Positions 20,160-29,091 of a stretch of 64,000 nt of DNA are shown here, piece after piece. The notes beneath the pieces are model-generated. The model was not told the DNA's origin. It ran no database searches and saw only the letters and a program-made list of their open reading frames with translations. This DNA comes from Maricaulis sp. (GTDB taxonomy: Bacteria > Pseudomonadota > Alphaproteobacteria > Caulobacterales > Maricaulaceae): positions 1,240,001 through 1,304,000 of the forward strand of contig NZ_JAEPNI010000001.1 in the NCBI RefSeq assembly GCF_017643475.1, read 5' to 3'. Within the stretch, counting starts at the first letter, position 1; the number at the start of each line of letters is the position of its first letter. The translations under genes were made by a program, and so were the position numbers.

Positions 20160-21247
20160 ATACCGCGCACGGCGGTCAGCGTATCCAGCCGGCGCCAGGC
20201 CTTGGCCGGCCAGTTCGAGACTGGTCCCAGGGGCAGGGCGCTGGCCAGCCGGTCGACGCCGCGGCCCAGGGCCAGAGCGGCGCTGGAGACTGACATGCTG
20301 GAAATCTCGCCGCGAAGAATATCAAAACTGCTGTTTGAGAACCGCTTCTTGAAGTCGTAATTGCCGGGGCCGAGATGCATTTGCGTCGGGCCGAGATCGG
20401 TCAACTGGCGAGTCATCTCTCGGAACAGGAGCAAACCCGGCGCCACACTGGACATGGCCGGGTCATAGGCCGGGAACCAATAATGCAACACACCGCGCGA
20501 GCGAATGCCGAAATGCGCGGCGACGAGCTTGCCATCCAGTTCCATGGTCGAGAGGCAGCCGGCCAGACGGTCCGTGCGATGGGCGAACAGGTTGTAGACC
20601 AGCTGGCGCGCCCAATCGCCGTGGAAGACGTCGGTCGCGCCCGTCGCAGCATATTGTGCACGCTTGTAGCTCAACAGCTGGTCCAGCGCCTCGGATCGCG
20701 GATCATCGATTTGATAGACGACCTCGCCTCCCAACGCGTCCAGCTTGCGTTCGCGGGCGCGCAGATTGCGCATGGCCTTGGCTTCGGCTTTCTGTCTGCC
20801 TTCCCAATAGACGTGCTGCCCCTCGGAAAGGTCGACAACCCAGGACGCTTCGGCCGGGTGCCCATTTTCGCGGAGATCCGACTGCGTCGCCAGGCCACCA
20901 TCATAGATCAGCGTTCCGAATGTTTTGCGCCTCAGCAGGTTGGCGAAACGAAGTTCCGGATCATCGGAGATCAGGCCGTGATGATCGCCCATCGGACCGC
21001 CAATAGGGCGGAAGACACCGCTTATGGATTTCTGGAAGGGCAGGAAACCCGCCGGTACACCATCCCGATAAAACACAGCAACCCGCGTGTCCGTGCGGAC
21101 CGCCGACATCGCCTCCGTGAACTCGAGGTCGAAATAGGGAGAAGCAAGTTCAGGCGCAGCGTCGACAAAGCCGTGCCAGTGCTGGCGCAGGCGCGGCGAC
21201 AAATTCTGGACTTTGAGAATTTCGCAGGACGTGGCGTAATGGGACAT
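20156..21247 (-). CDS. CelD/BcsL-type GNAT acyltransferase
   Basis: A cytoplasmic acyltransferase of 363 aa from the ATG at 21247, which has a GAGGAG ribosome-binding site; the frame continues far upstream without support. The fold is a double GNAT of the CelD/PF13480 type. It has an N-terminal half with FYRDGVPAGFLPFQKS and a C-terminal GNAT half with LSTMELDGKLVAAHFGIRSR, HYWFPAYDP and the closing LHLGPGNYDFKKRF. Such enzymes act in exopolysaccharide or cellulose modification. No polysaccharide genes are adjacent, so the substrate is open. Confidence 0.85.
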   Translation of the reverse strand: MSHYATSCEILKVQNLSPRLRQHWHGFVDAAPELASPYFDLEFTEAMSAVRTDTRVAVFYRDGVPAGFLPFQKSISGVFRPIGGPMGDHHGLISDDPELRFANLLRRKTFGTLIYDGGLATQSDLRENGHPAEASWVVDLSEGQHVYWEGRQKAEAKAMRNLRARERKLDALGGEVVYQIDDPRSEALDQLLSYKRAQYAATGATDVFHGDWARQLVYNLFAHRTDRLAGCLSTMELDGKLVAAHFGIRSRGVLHYWFPAYDPAMSSVAPGLLLFREMTRQLTDLGPTQMHLGPGNYDFKKRFSNSSFDILRGEISSMSVSSAALALGRGVDRLASALPLGPVSNWPAKAWRRLDTLTAVRGI

Positions 21248-21346
21248 GGACTTCTCCTCGCACTGTGTAATGCAAGCAAGAGGCCAGTTTAACGCCGCTT
21301 TTTCGCGTGACAGGGGAGCGCGGAAACAGGCCTCAGGGGGACTTGA

Positions 21347-21883
21347 ATGCAAAAACTGATTTTTGGACTCGCCGCCTTGGCGATCGCATCCACGGCCGCA
21401 GCCCAGGAATATGCCGAAGGGCTGTATGACGGCCGTAACGTGCCGGGTTGGGTTTATTCCCAGGCCGGATCGCAAGGATCAGGCTTGCCGACCTGGGTTC
21501 CGGCCAGCGGAGGCAGCGATGTTGATGGTGCCAATTGCAATGTCGGTGCATCCGAAGTGCAGGGTCGGCGCGTTGACTATCTTGAGTATTTCAATGCTGT
21601 CACACCGCAGATCTTTGCCGAGCAGATGCGGGCGGGCGGAACTGTTGTCCGTTCAGGTCATCTAACCGAGGTTATTGACCTCAATGGTCGTCCGGCGATG
21701 CGCAATGTCCTGACCGCGGAAGTGGGGGGGCAGGCCTTCAATTTCGCGATTGTCTCCGTGGGCACGAACGGCAGGCTGGTGACGCTGACATGTACGGTGT
21801 TCGATGGTGGTTATCTTGACCGCATTCAGGAATTCTATGATTTCGCGGAGGGGCTGACATTGTTGGCACCACCGCCTTTGTAA
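21347..21883 (+). CDS. secreted hypothetical protein, first of a tandem pair
   Basis: A 178-aa protein with a clear Sec signal peptide cleaved near AAAQE. I do not recognise the family. It shares a distinctive pattern with the next gene: LYDGRNVPGWVY, GLPTW, GANCN, a GHLTEVIDLNGRPAMRN core, a late Cys in a hydrophobic strand and a Pro-rich end. The two conserved Cys could form a disulfide in the periplasm. It lies 14 bases upstream of its paralogue, so they are probably co-transcribed after a tandem duplication. Confidence 0.8.
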   Translation: MQKLIFGLAALAIASTAAAQEYAEGLYDGRNVPGWVYSQAGSQGSGLPTWVPASGGSDVDGANCNVGASEVQGRRVDYLEYFNAVTPQIFAEQMRAGGTVVRSGHLTEVIDLNGRPAMRNVLTAEVGGQAFNFAIVSVGTNGRLVTLTCTVFDGGYLDRIQEFYDFAEGLTLLAPPPL

Positions 21884-21897
21884 CCGGGGGAAGAAGA

Positions 21898-22431
21898 GTG
21901 AAACGCGTTGTGTTGAGTATTGCCGCCCTGCTGGGGGTGACCTCCGGTGCCCTGGCCCAGGATCATTTGGATAGCGTTTATGACGGTCGCGAAATCGCGG
22001 GCTGGGTCTATAACGCCGAAACTTCCGAAGCTGTCGGTCTTCCGACCTGGTATCCGGAAGGCGGGGCCTTTGCCGGTGCCAACTGCAATCTGGAAACCCT
22101 TGCCCTGGCGGCATCATCCCAGGAATGGCTGGAGGCGTTTTATGCAGCCAATCCAGCGACGGTTGGGGCTCAGTTGCAGGCGTCTGGAGTGGACTGGCGC
22201 CAAGGGTATCTGACCGAGGTTATCAATCTGCACGGCCGACCGGCCATGCGAAACCTCTGGGCCGGTGCGCATGAGAACCAGGGTTTCGAGGCGATGATGG
22301 TGTCCATCTCTGGCGCGGAACAACTGGTCATTATCCGCTGTTCCATCCAGACCGGTTACCTGCTTCCAGCGCTGCAGGCGTTCTACCAGTTTGCCAGCGA
22401 CATCGAGATCGAGACGACCCCGCCGCAATAG
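21898..22431 (+). CDS. secreted hypothetical protein, second of a tandem pair
   Basis: A 177-aa protein with a GTG start, a GGGGGAAG ribosome-binding site and a signal peptide ending GALAQ. It repeats the pattern of the preceding gene: VYDGREIAGWVY, GLPTWYP, GANCN, GYLTEVINLHGRPAMRN and a late Cys. The identity is moderate and the indels are few, which points to an old duplication. Function is unknown. A periplasmic or extracellular location follows from the signal peptide. Confidence 0.8.
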   Translation: MKRVVLSIAALLGVTSGALAQDHLDSVYDGREIAGWVYNAETSEAVGLPTWYPEGGAFAGANCNLETLALAASSQEWLEAFYAANPATVGAQLQASGVDWRQGYLTEVINLHGRPAMRNLWAGAHENQGFEAMMVSISGAEQLVIIRCSIQTGYLLPALQAFYQFASDIEIETTPPQ

Positions 22432-22524
22432 GCTGGAAAGCAAGAGGCGCGCGATGTGATTGCGCTGTCAGGGCGACCTCTGCTATCCCCCTCGCAAGAG
22501 AGAGAAAACAGGGGGCGTCCTGCC

Positions 22525-24057
22525 ATGAAAGATGTGCTCGAACAGCTGGAAGCAAAGCGCAATGGCGCGCGGCTCGGTGGCGGTGAAGCGCGGATCGAGA
22601 GCCAGCACGCCAAGGGCAAGCTGACTGCACGCGAGCGTATCGAGCTCCTGCTCGACGATGACAGTTTCGAAGAATGGGACATGTTCGTCGAGCACCGCTG
22701 TGTTGATTTCGGCATGGCCGACAAGAAGATCCCGGGCGATGGCGTGGTCACTGGTCACGGCACGATCAACGGTCGTCTCGTCTATGTTTTCTCCAAGGAT
22801 TTCACGGTGTTCGGTGGCTCCCTGTCGGAGACCCACGCACAGAAAATCGTCAAGATCCAGAAGGCCGCGCTTCAAAATGGCGCCCCGATCATCGGCATTT
22901 TCGATGCCGGTGGCGCGCGTATCCAGGAAGGCGTCGCGTCGCTGGGCGGGTATGCGGATATATTCCTGCAAAACACATTGGCGTCCGGTGTCGTTCCGCA
23001 GATCTCCATGATCATGGGACCGTGCGCGGGCGGTGATGTCTACTCACCGGCCATCACGGACTTCATCTTCATGGTGAAGGACACGTCCTACATGTATGTC
23101 ACCGGACCGGACGTTGTGAAAACGGTCACCAATGAAGAGGTCACGCACGAGGATCTGGGCGGAGCATCCGTACACGCCAAGAAATCCGGCGTTGCCGATG
23201 GGGCGTTCGAAAATGACCTGGAAGCCCTTGTCCAGCTGCGTCGCCTGATCGACTTTCTGCCGCTGTCCAACCGCGAAAAGCCGCCGGTGCGCCCGGTCTA
23301 TGACCGTGCTGACCGCCAGGAGCCGAGCCTCGATAGCCTGGTCCCGTCCAATCCGAACAAGCCCTATGACATCAAGGAGCTGATCGAGAAGGTCTCTGAC
23401 GAAGGCGACTTCTTCGAGATCGCACCCGATTACGGAACCAATATTGTCGTCGGTTTTGGCCGTCTTGACGGCCAGCCGGTCGGTTTTGTTGCCAACCAGC
23501 CGATGTCGCTCGCTGGCGTTCTGGACATTGACGCAAGTCGCAAGGCCGGCCGTTTTGTCCGCTTCTGCGATGCCTTCAATATCCCGCTTGTTACTTTTGT
23601 GGACGTTCCGGGCTTCCTGCCGGGCACCAAGCAGGAATATGGTGGGCTGATCAAACACGGTGCCAAACTGCTGTTTGCCTATGCTGAAGCTACGGTGCCG
23701 AAACTGACGGTCATCACCCGCAAGGCCTATGGCGGTGCGTATGACGTGATGAGCTCCAAGCACCTTCGTGGTGACGTGAACTATGCCTGGCCGACGGCCG
23801 AAATCGCGGTCATGGGAGCCAAGGGCGCTGCCGAGATCATCCACCGCAAGGATCTGGGTGACGCGGACAAGATGGCGGAGCACGTCGCCGAGTATGAAGA
23901 CCGTTTCGCCAATCCGTTCGTAGCGGCGGGTCGCGGCTATATCGATGATGTGATCATGCCGCACAACACCCGCAAACGCCTGATCACGGCCCTGCGCACG
24001 CTGAAGAACAAGAAGGCGGAAAACCCCTGGAAGAAACACGATAATATTCCGCTCTAG
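22525..24057 (+). CDS. pccB: acyl-CoA (propionyl-CoA) carboxylase beta subunit
   Basis: Carboxyltransferase subunit of a biotin-dependent acyl-CoA carboxylase. From the ATG at 22525 it is 510 aa, the PccB length. Crotonase-fold hallmarks include the [17 protein letters not shown] start, [37 protein letters not shown] and, in the second domain, [12 protein letters not shown] and [14 protein letters not shown]. These match propionyl-CoA carboxylase rather than the acetyl-CoA form. The alpha (biotin carboxylase) subunit is not in the window, so the holoenzyme partner is encoded elsewhere. Confidence 0.95.
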   Translation: MKDVLEQLEAKRNGARLGGGEARIESQHAKGKLTARERIELLLDDDSFEEWDMFVEHRCVDFGMADKKIPGDGVVTGHGTINGRLVYVFSKDFTVFGGSLSETHAQKIVKIQKAALQNGAPIIGIFDAGGARIQEGVASLGGYADIFLQNTLASGVVPQISMIMGPCAGGDVYSPAITDFIFMVKDTSYMYVTGPDVVKTVTNEEVTHEDLGGASVHAKKSGVADGAFENDLEALVQLRRLIDFLPLSNREKPPVRPVYDRADRQEPSLDSLVPSNPNKPYDIKELIEKVSDEGDFFEIAPDYGTNIVVGFGRLDGQPVGFVANQPMSLAGVLDIDASRKAGRFVRFCDAFNIPLVTFVDVPGFLPGTKQEYGGLIKHGAKLLFAYAEATVPKLTVITRKAYGGAYDVMSSKHLRGDVNYAWPTAEIAVMGAKGAAEIIHRKDLGDADKMAEHVAEYEDRFANPFVAAGRGYIDDVIMPHNTRKRLITALRTLKNKKAENPWKKHDNIPL

Positions 24058-25529
24058 GCGGCGGAGGTTCGTGCCAGCAACTCCCTGAACGCCTTCACTT
24101 CCTTGCGGCTGACCGGGACCTCTGCGCCGGTGGACAGTCGGGCGGTGTATTTGCTGCCCGTCTCGCTTTTCACCTCCGACACATGTTCCAGATTGACGCT
24201 GTATGAGCGATGCAGGCGATGGAGGCCTCCCGCGAGCGCGTCTGTCAGCGTCGCCAGGCTGCGATTGTCGAGATGCTGGCCGCCATTGGCCAGGTGAACC
24301 TCGGTGTAGTTTCCCGCCGCCCTGAGATAGACGATGTCAGCGCGATCGACGACGGTCATGCGACCCGTGGTCAAAATCTTGAACTGGGTGGGCGCCGGAC
24401 CGGTTTTCGGGACGACAAGGTCCGGTAGTCGCAAGCTCAGATATCCCCACATCGCCAGCATCAGCGCATAGACCGCCCGGTCCAGGAAATCGCCGGGCAG
24501 GCGCAACGCGTACCAGGCGATGACGGCGAGAACAGCGGAGAGCCAGCGTGTGTGCCCACTGGCAAACAGGCCCAGCCATGTTGCGGTGGCGAACAGGGCG
24601 ACGGCCACGGCAAAGCTGGACTTAGCATCATACCCCGGCGCCCAGAGCGCGTAGAGCGTGATGGCGATCATCGAGCCGGCCTGCAGAGCCAGCCCGGCAT
24701 GATTGTTTGATGGCCAGCGGGTGATGGCAAAACGCAGCTGGGCCAGTCCGAAGATCAGGAGAAAGCCGAATTGCGCAGCCTGGCGAGGCTGGTGCCAGTC
24801 ATAGGTATAGTTGATGAAAGCGCGCGAAACCTCGGCGCCACCCGCCAGGAAGAGGGCCGCCAAGGCGGATGCCAGATACCAGGCTCGCGGATCTGAATGC
24901 GAACGTCCAAGCCAGGCAATGCCGACGGCAAGAGCCAGCAGGGCGCCACCGGTCAGGACGAGCGGAAAATAGGCGCGCAGGGGACGGCGGTCATCAGCAC
25001 GATAGGGCGTGATCGCCAGTGCCTGCAAAATGACCATCGGCTCATAGCCAGCGCGGTGGCTGGAGAATTCCACAAGCAGTTGATTGCCGCTTTCCCGGAT
25101 CAAATCGGGCGGGATGGAGAAAACCGCGTCGATCCTGCCGGGGCTTTCAGCTCTGGAGGTGGCGGCGGGGCTGCCCTTCTCTCCGATCAGGACACCATTC
25201 CAGTAGATACGCCCGGAAAATGGCCCTGCGCTCCGCACGGCGAGAGGGCCGTTCAGCCCTTCCAGCTCCACATCTCTCCAAAGCACCCAGCCCAAGGTTT
25301 CCGGTGCCGGCAAGCGATAGATGGATGTAGTTTCCTCGGGCCAGCTGGCGCTTTCCATCTGATCCAGGTCGAGGGCTTCATCGATGAAGTGAACAGCCGT
25401 TGCATGATTGGCCGGGGGCGGCGCAGTCGGTGTGCCCAGCACCAGCAGTGCCAGCACAGCCAGCATCAGCACACCCAGTTCAAGTCCGGGGCGCAGGGCT
25501 GAAAATCGTTTGAGCCATTCATCCGACAT
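24054..25529 (-). CDS. membrane-bound LytTR-family transcription regulator
   Basis: A 491-aa protein from the ATG at 25529. One N-terminal helix (about 12-32) precedes a periplasmic beta-rich domain (about 60-190) with a [12 protein letters not shown]...[12 protein letters not shown] pattern, as in 7TMR-DISM/galactose-binding-like sensor domains. Seven or so membrane helices (about 200-375) follow. The C-terminal LytTR DNA-binding domain (about 395-490) has [28 protein letters not shown] and VPVSRK. A one-protein sensor-regulator is therefore likely. The gene is divergent from the serine hydrolase gene at 25624, a possible target, and shares CTAG stops with pccB. Confidence 0.85.
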   Translation of the reverse strand: MSDEWLKRFSALRPGLELGVLMLAVLALLVLGTPTAPPPANHATAVHFIDEALDLDQMESASWPEETTSIYRLPAPETLGWVLWRDVELEGLNGPLAVRSAGPFSGRIYWNGVLIGEKGSPAATSRAESPGRIDAVFSIPPDLIRESGNQLLVEFSSHRAGYEPMVILQALAITPYRADDRRPLRAYFPLVLTGGALLALAVGIAWLGRSHSDPRAWYLASALAALFLAGGAEVSRAFINYTYDWHQPRQAAQFGFLLIFGLAQLRFAITRWPSNNHAGLALQAGSMIAITLYALWAPGYDAKSSFAVAVALFATATWLGLFASGHTRWLSAVLAVIAWYALRLPGDFLDRAVYALMLAMWGYLSLRLPDLVVPKTGPAPTQFKILTTGRMTVVDRADIVYLRAAGNYTEVHLANGGQHLDNRSLATLTDALAGGLHRLHRSYSVNLEHVSEVKSETGSKYTARLSTGAEVPVSRKEVKAFRELLARTSAA

Positions 25530-25623
25530 AGGAGCAATTCGCCCCTTTTTGCTCCCGCGGGCAAGGGGCAGGTGCAATTCCGAAATCAGCGCCGGGGGGT
25601 GCTGAACAAGACGAGGATGATAA

Positions 25624-26649
25624 ATGTTGATTGTGAATACGCTAGCCGCGCTTGCCGGAGCCCTGTCGCTGCAAACGCCCCAGGAAGAGGCGCAGAGCCG
25701 ATTTGACGCCTTTGCCCAGGAATTCCCGGCGCTGAACCTCACCGTGATGGTCGAGGGTGAAGCCGTGTTCGAGGCCGAGGGCGGTATCGCCCGCACGGAG
25801 CTGGACGGTCTGGAGACCGACTATAACTTCTACTCAATCGCCAAACTCCTGACTTCGATGGCCTATGCCCGCCTGCAGGCTGAACAGGGGTTGGATCTGG
25901 ATACCCTCGTCCGCGAGATCGATCCGGATCTGCCCGAACATTATGGGGCGGTGACGCTGCGCCATCTTCTCAATCACCGGGCCGGGGTGCGCCATTATCA
26001 GGGGCGCGGCGACTGGCGCAGATTTGCAGAGCGTCGCTGTGAGCGGCCGGCCGATGCGCTGGGACATTTCATTGATGATCCGCTGATCCATGCGCCGGGT
26101 TCGGATGTCCAGTACACGACGTTCGGCTATGTGCTGCTGAGCCATCTTCTGGTCCAGATCACTGAAACCGAAAGTTTTGACGCGGCGATGTCCTCGGTTC
26201 TCGGCGAGACTTACCTCGCCCAGACGGATCGTGAGGGCGCCGAGAAAGCCGCCAACATGTTTGGCAATCTGCGTCGTGCAAACCCGCTGGAGGACATGTC
26301 CGCCGAATGCAAGTTCGGTGGTGGCGGCTTGCTGGCATCGGCGCATGATCTGGCAAATATGGGGCAGGCGCTGGCGACAGGTGAGGTGCTGGAACTGGAG
26401 CTGCTGGCCGCATCAATCAGCGAGGAGCAGGGCGCTTTTGGCACCGCTGCCGGCTTCAGCGAGGCCAACAACGCCCACTATGCCGCGCACTCCGGTGGAT
26501 CATCAGGCGGCCGCGCCTTCCTGCTGGTCTTTATCGAGCCGCAGGTGGTGGTGGCGGTGACGTCAAATTATGACGGGCCCAATCACGGTGAATTCGCCAT
26601 CGGCATGGCGGGATTGCTGGGCGGTTTGGATGTTTCGCGTCCACAATAG
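25624..26649 (+). CDS. beta-lactamase-fold serine hydrolase (class C/PBP-like)
   Basis: A 341-aa secreted hydrolase. The leader MLIVNTLAALAGALS is short. The nucleophile motif SxxK appears as SIAK in NFYSIAKLLTS. The YxN equivalent is YTTFGY, with Thr in place of the usual Asn, and the third motif is HSGG in AAHSGGSSGG. HLLNHRAGVRHY is the typical segment after the nucleophile helix. Such proteins include peptidases, esterases and D-amino-acid hydrolases rather than true beta-lactamases. It is divergent from the LytTR sensor gene. Confidence 0.85.
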   Translation: MLIVNTLAALAGALSLQTPQEEAQSRFDAFAQEFPALNLTVMVEGEAVFEAEGGIARTELDGLETDYNFYSIAKLLTSMAYARLQAEQGLDLDTLVREIDPDLPEHYGAVTLRHLLNHRAGVRHYQGRGDWRRFAERRCERPADALGHFIDDPLIHAPGSDVQYTTFGYVLLSHLLVQITETESFDAAMSSVLGETYLAQTDREGAEKAANMFGNLRRANPLEDMSAECKFGGGGLLASAHDLANMGQALATGEVLELELLAASISEEQGAFGTAAGFSEANNAHYAAHSGGSSGGRAFLLVFIEPQVVVAVTSNYDGPNHGEFAIGMAGLLGGLDVSRPQ

Positions 26650-27606
26650 CGTAGAGCAGGCGCCCCCGGAGACCATCGCCCGGGGGGGGCAGCCGGTCTG
26701 CCCGTCCGCTCGAACGGCCTTGTGGAGCATGTTTCCATAACCCTCTGTGACGCAGTCATAACCCGCATAATACCCACGTTCGGAGAGTAGGCGGTGCAGG
26801 CGTGGCAGATTGTACGGTGGAACGGCTGCGAACATGTGATGTTCCAGATGAAAATTAACATGGTTGGGCGCAACGAACGGGCGCTCCCACCAGCGTGGTC
26901 GTGTCGTGTGCGTATTGCGCCGCGATTCGGTGTCATAACGATCCGCCGCGACACCATGTTCGCCGATATTGCGCACGCGCATTATGACGGGGTAGACGAA
27001 GATGCGTGCCAGCCACCACAGGGCGATCGCCCAGGGTGCCCCCGCCAGCGTCAACACGCTAAGCAATACGATCTGGAAGGCGATAAAGGGAGCCTTGCCT
27101 GCAAGGGTCGGGTTTTGCCAGAGCAAAGCAAGTTCCTTGAAGCCGGTTTGCCCGGTGAGGTCGCGAACGAACTTGCGGCGCAGGCTTTCCTTGGTAACCG
27201 GATAGTCTTTCACCAGGCCCTGATCAGGATCGAGCTCCGTCCCGGCATGTTTGTGGTGGTTCAGGTGATAGTCCCGGTAGAGCTTAAGCGGGACATCCAC
27301 CGCAGCGCCACCTATCCAGCGACCAACCAACGTGTTCAAGACCTCGCTTCGAAAGAGAGCATTGTGCGCGCAATCGTGCAGCAAGATCGCGAACGCCAGC
27401 TGGCGTCCGGCGATCAGGGCGACGGACATCAGGATCGTGAGCGGGTTCGGCCAGCGAATGGCGGGCACGAAAGCCAGCGCCAGGGTCAGCAGATTGCCGG
27501 CCAGCATCAGGCCGCCTTGCCAGTTCGTCGTTTCCGACAAAGCGCGCAATTCCTCCCGGCTCAGGCAATCACCGAGTTGGAGATCATTTCCATTTCGACC
27601 GCTCAT
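26563..27606 (-). CDS. membrane fatty acid desaturase
   Basis: Di-iron membrane desaturase. From the ATG at 27606 (GGAG ribosome-binding site) it is 347 aa. Histidine boxes are HDCAHN, YHLNHHKH and HLEHH, and hydrophobic segments surround them. The N-terminal SREELRALSETTNWQGG segment is typical of this group. The last 40 residues or so (after GNMLHKAV) look unlike the family. They arise because the frame reads through a run of eight G on the plus strand at about 26682-26689 and on for 87 bases into the convergent hydrolase gene. The acyl substrate cannot be deduced. Confidence 0.88.
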   Translation of the reverse strand: MSGRNGNDLQLGDCLSREELRALSETTNWQGGLMLAGNLLTLALAFVPAIRWPNPLTILMSVALIAGRQLAFAILLHDCAHNALFRSEVLNTLVGRWIGGAAVDVPLKLYRDYHLNHHKHAGTELDPDQGLVKDYPVTKESLRRKFVRDLTGQTGFKELALLWQNPTLAGKAPFIAFQIVLLSVLTLAGAPWAIALWWLARIFVYPVIMRVRNIGEHGVAADRYDTESRRNTHTTRPRWWERPFVAPNHVNFHLEHHMFAAVPPYNLPRLHRLLSERGYYAGYDCVTEGYGNMLHKAVRADGQTGCPPRAMVSGGACSTLLWTRNIQTAQQSRHADGEFTVIGPVII

Positions 27607-27673
27607 CGGATGCTCCGACATTGTTCTGGCCGGAGTTTTGCGCAATTGAGCGAAAATGCAAAATCGGTTCGCT

Positions 27674-28534
27674 CTAGCGGTGTGCCGCCACCAGCGTTTC
27701 CCAGTCTTCGATCGGATCGCGACGGAAGACATTCAGGCCTGCAGCCTCGAAAGCCCCACGAACCCATTCTTCCTGTTCCGTCAGCAAGCCGGACAGGATG
27801 ACCTTGCCGCCCGGCGCCAGCGCCTTGGCAATGTCGGGGGCCAGATCAACCAGTGGCCGTGCCAGAATGTTGGCAAAGATCAGCTCAAATTCGCGGCCTG
27901 CAAGCCGCTCGTGATCCAGACCTTCGGCAAGAATTACCTCGATGCCGGGTGTGCCGTTTTTCTCGCAATTGGCTTGGCTTTCCTCGACAGACTCCGGGTC
28001 GACATCGGAGGCCAAGATGCTGGCATCAGGCAGGGTTTTCGCGGCGGCAATGGCCAGGACTGCCGTGCCGCAACCCAGATCGAGCACGGTTTTGGGGCCT
28101 TCGCCTTGGCTGAGCATCTCGTCGAAAGCCATGAGGCAGCCGCGCGTTGTACCGTGATGACCCGTTCCGAAGGCCGGGCCAGCTTCGATCTCCAGGCCGA
28201 TTTTTTCCGCTGAGACTTGCTCGCGATCATGTTCGCCGAAGACGACGAAACGGCCTGCATCGACCGGCTTCAATCCCGCCAGTGAAAGCTTGACCCAGTC
28301 TTCTTCCGGCATTGGGCCACAGGCGATGATCATATCGTCCAGCAAGCCTGCAGAGCGGCGGACCGCGGCTTCGTCGGGCTCGACGTCGAAAATGAGATCC
28401 AGCCGCGCCACCTCGCCTTCGTCGAAGAGTGACCAGGAGGTCATCCCCTCAGGGCCTGCCTCGTCCAGGCGTTGAACGATGTCGGCGAGCCGGGAGAAAT
28501 CGGAATGCGCGGTGAGGCGCCAGAATTGCGTCAT
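27674..28534 (-). CDS. prmA: ribosomal protein L11 methyltransferase
   Basis: SAM-dependent methyltransferase that trimethylates ribosomal protein L11. From the ATG at 28534 (AAAGGAC ribosome-binding site) it is 286 aa. A divergent N-terminal L11-binding domain precedes the Rossmann domain, which has FGTGHHGTTRGCLMAFD, VLDLGCGTAVLAIAAAK, ASDVDPESVEESQANCEKN and FANILARPLVDLAPDI. The F-G-T-G-x-H and N-I-L-A motifs are specific to PrmA. It is 67 bases upstream of the desaturase gene on the same strand. Confidence 0.94.
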   Translation of the reverse strand: MTQFWRLTAHSDFSRLADIVQRLDEAGPEGMTSWSLFDEGEVARLDLIFDVEPDEAAVRRSAGLLDDMIIACGPMPEEDWVKLSLAGLKPVDAGRFVVFGEHDREQVSAEKIGLEIEAGPAFGTGHHGTTRGCLMAFDEMLSQGEGPKTVLDLGCGTAVLAIAAAKTLPDASILASDVDPESVEESQANCEKNGTPGIEVILAEGLDHERLAGREFELIFANILARPLVDLAPDIAKALAPGGKVILSGLLTEQEEWVRGAFEAAGLNVFRRDPIEDWETLVAAHR

Positions 28535-28590
28535 GAAAAGTCCTTTTCTGGCGTGGTGTTTGGACCGCTCCGGCAAGAAGATCAAGCGTG

Positions 28591-29070
28591 CTAGAGCTTG
28601 GCCTTGGCGTGTTCCAGCTCGATTTCTTCAGCCAGTGCTGTCGGTACAATCTTCACACCGAACGGAGTCAGGGCGACCGGCGCCAGTTTGAAATGCGCCA
28701 TGGCATTGGGCAGACAGATCGGGATGGTGATGATCGGCAGACAGGCGATTAGGTTCATCAGACCTGAAAACAGGTGGGTCAGGGCCAGCATCCAGCCAAA
28801 GGTCAAAAGCCAAACGACGTTGGCGAGGAATTTGACAATACCGCCCGCCGTTTCGAAATCATCCGGGGCGGGCTCCTGCCCATTGGCCTGCTTGTAGGCA
28901 TTCACGGCCTGTTTGGAGACGGGGCGCCGCCCGAACGGCCAGAAGCTGTAACCGATCATCGGCAATAGGAACGGCAAGAGCGGAAACAGGATGATTGCGC
29001 CCAACAGGTAGAGCAGGCCGACAACAAATCCGCCAAGAATGAACCAGATGATGTTTGCAAGCAGGGCCAT
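28591..29070 (-). CDS. yccF: YccF-domain inner-membrane protein
   Basis: A 159-aa membrane protein with two copies of the YccF (DUF307) element. The first is NIIWFILGGFVVGLLYLLGA followed by MIGYSFWPFGRR. The second is NVVWLLTFGWMLALTHLFSG followed by LPNAMAHFKLAPVALTPFG. About four membrane helices are predicted. Function is not established. It lies between uvrD and prmA on the same strand. Confidence 0.9.
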   Translation of the reverse strand: MALLANIIWFILGGFVVGLLYLLGAIILFPLLPFLLPMIGYSFWPFGRRPVSKQAVNAYKQANGQEPAPDDFETAGGIVKFLANVVWLLTFGWMLALTHLFSGLMNLIACLPIITIPICLPNAMAHFKLAPVALTPFGVKIVPTALAEEIELEHAKAKL

Positions 29071-29091
29071 GAAATTTCTGTATCGAGCCGG

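Noticed and set aside
26583-26957. Alternative C-terminal frame of the desaturase after a one-base change in the G8 tract
   Set aside because: Removing or adding one base still gives a tail that runs into the hydrolase gene and does not look like the desaturase family, so a simple frameshift repair is not supported.
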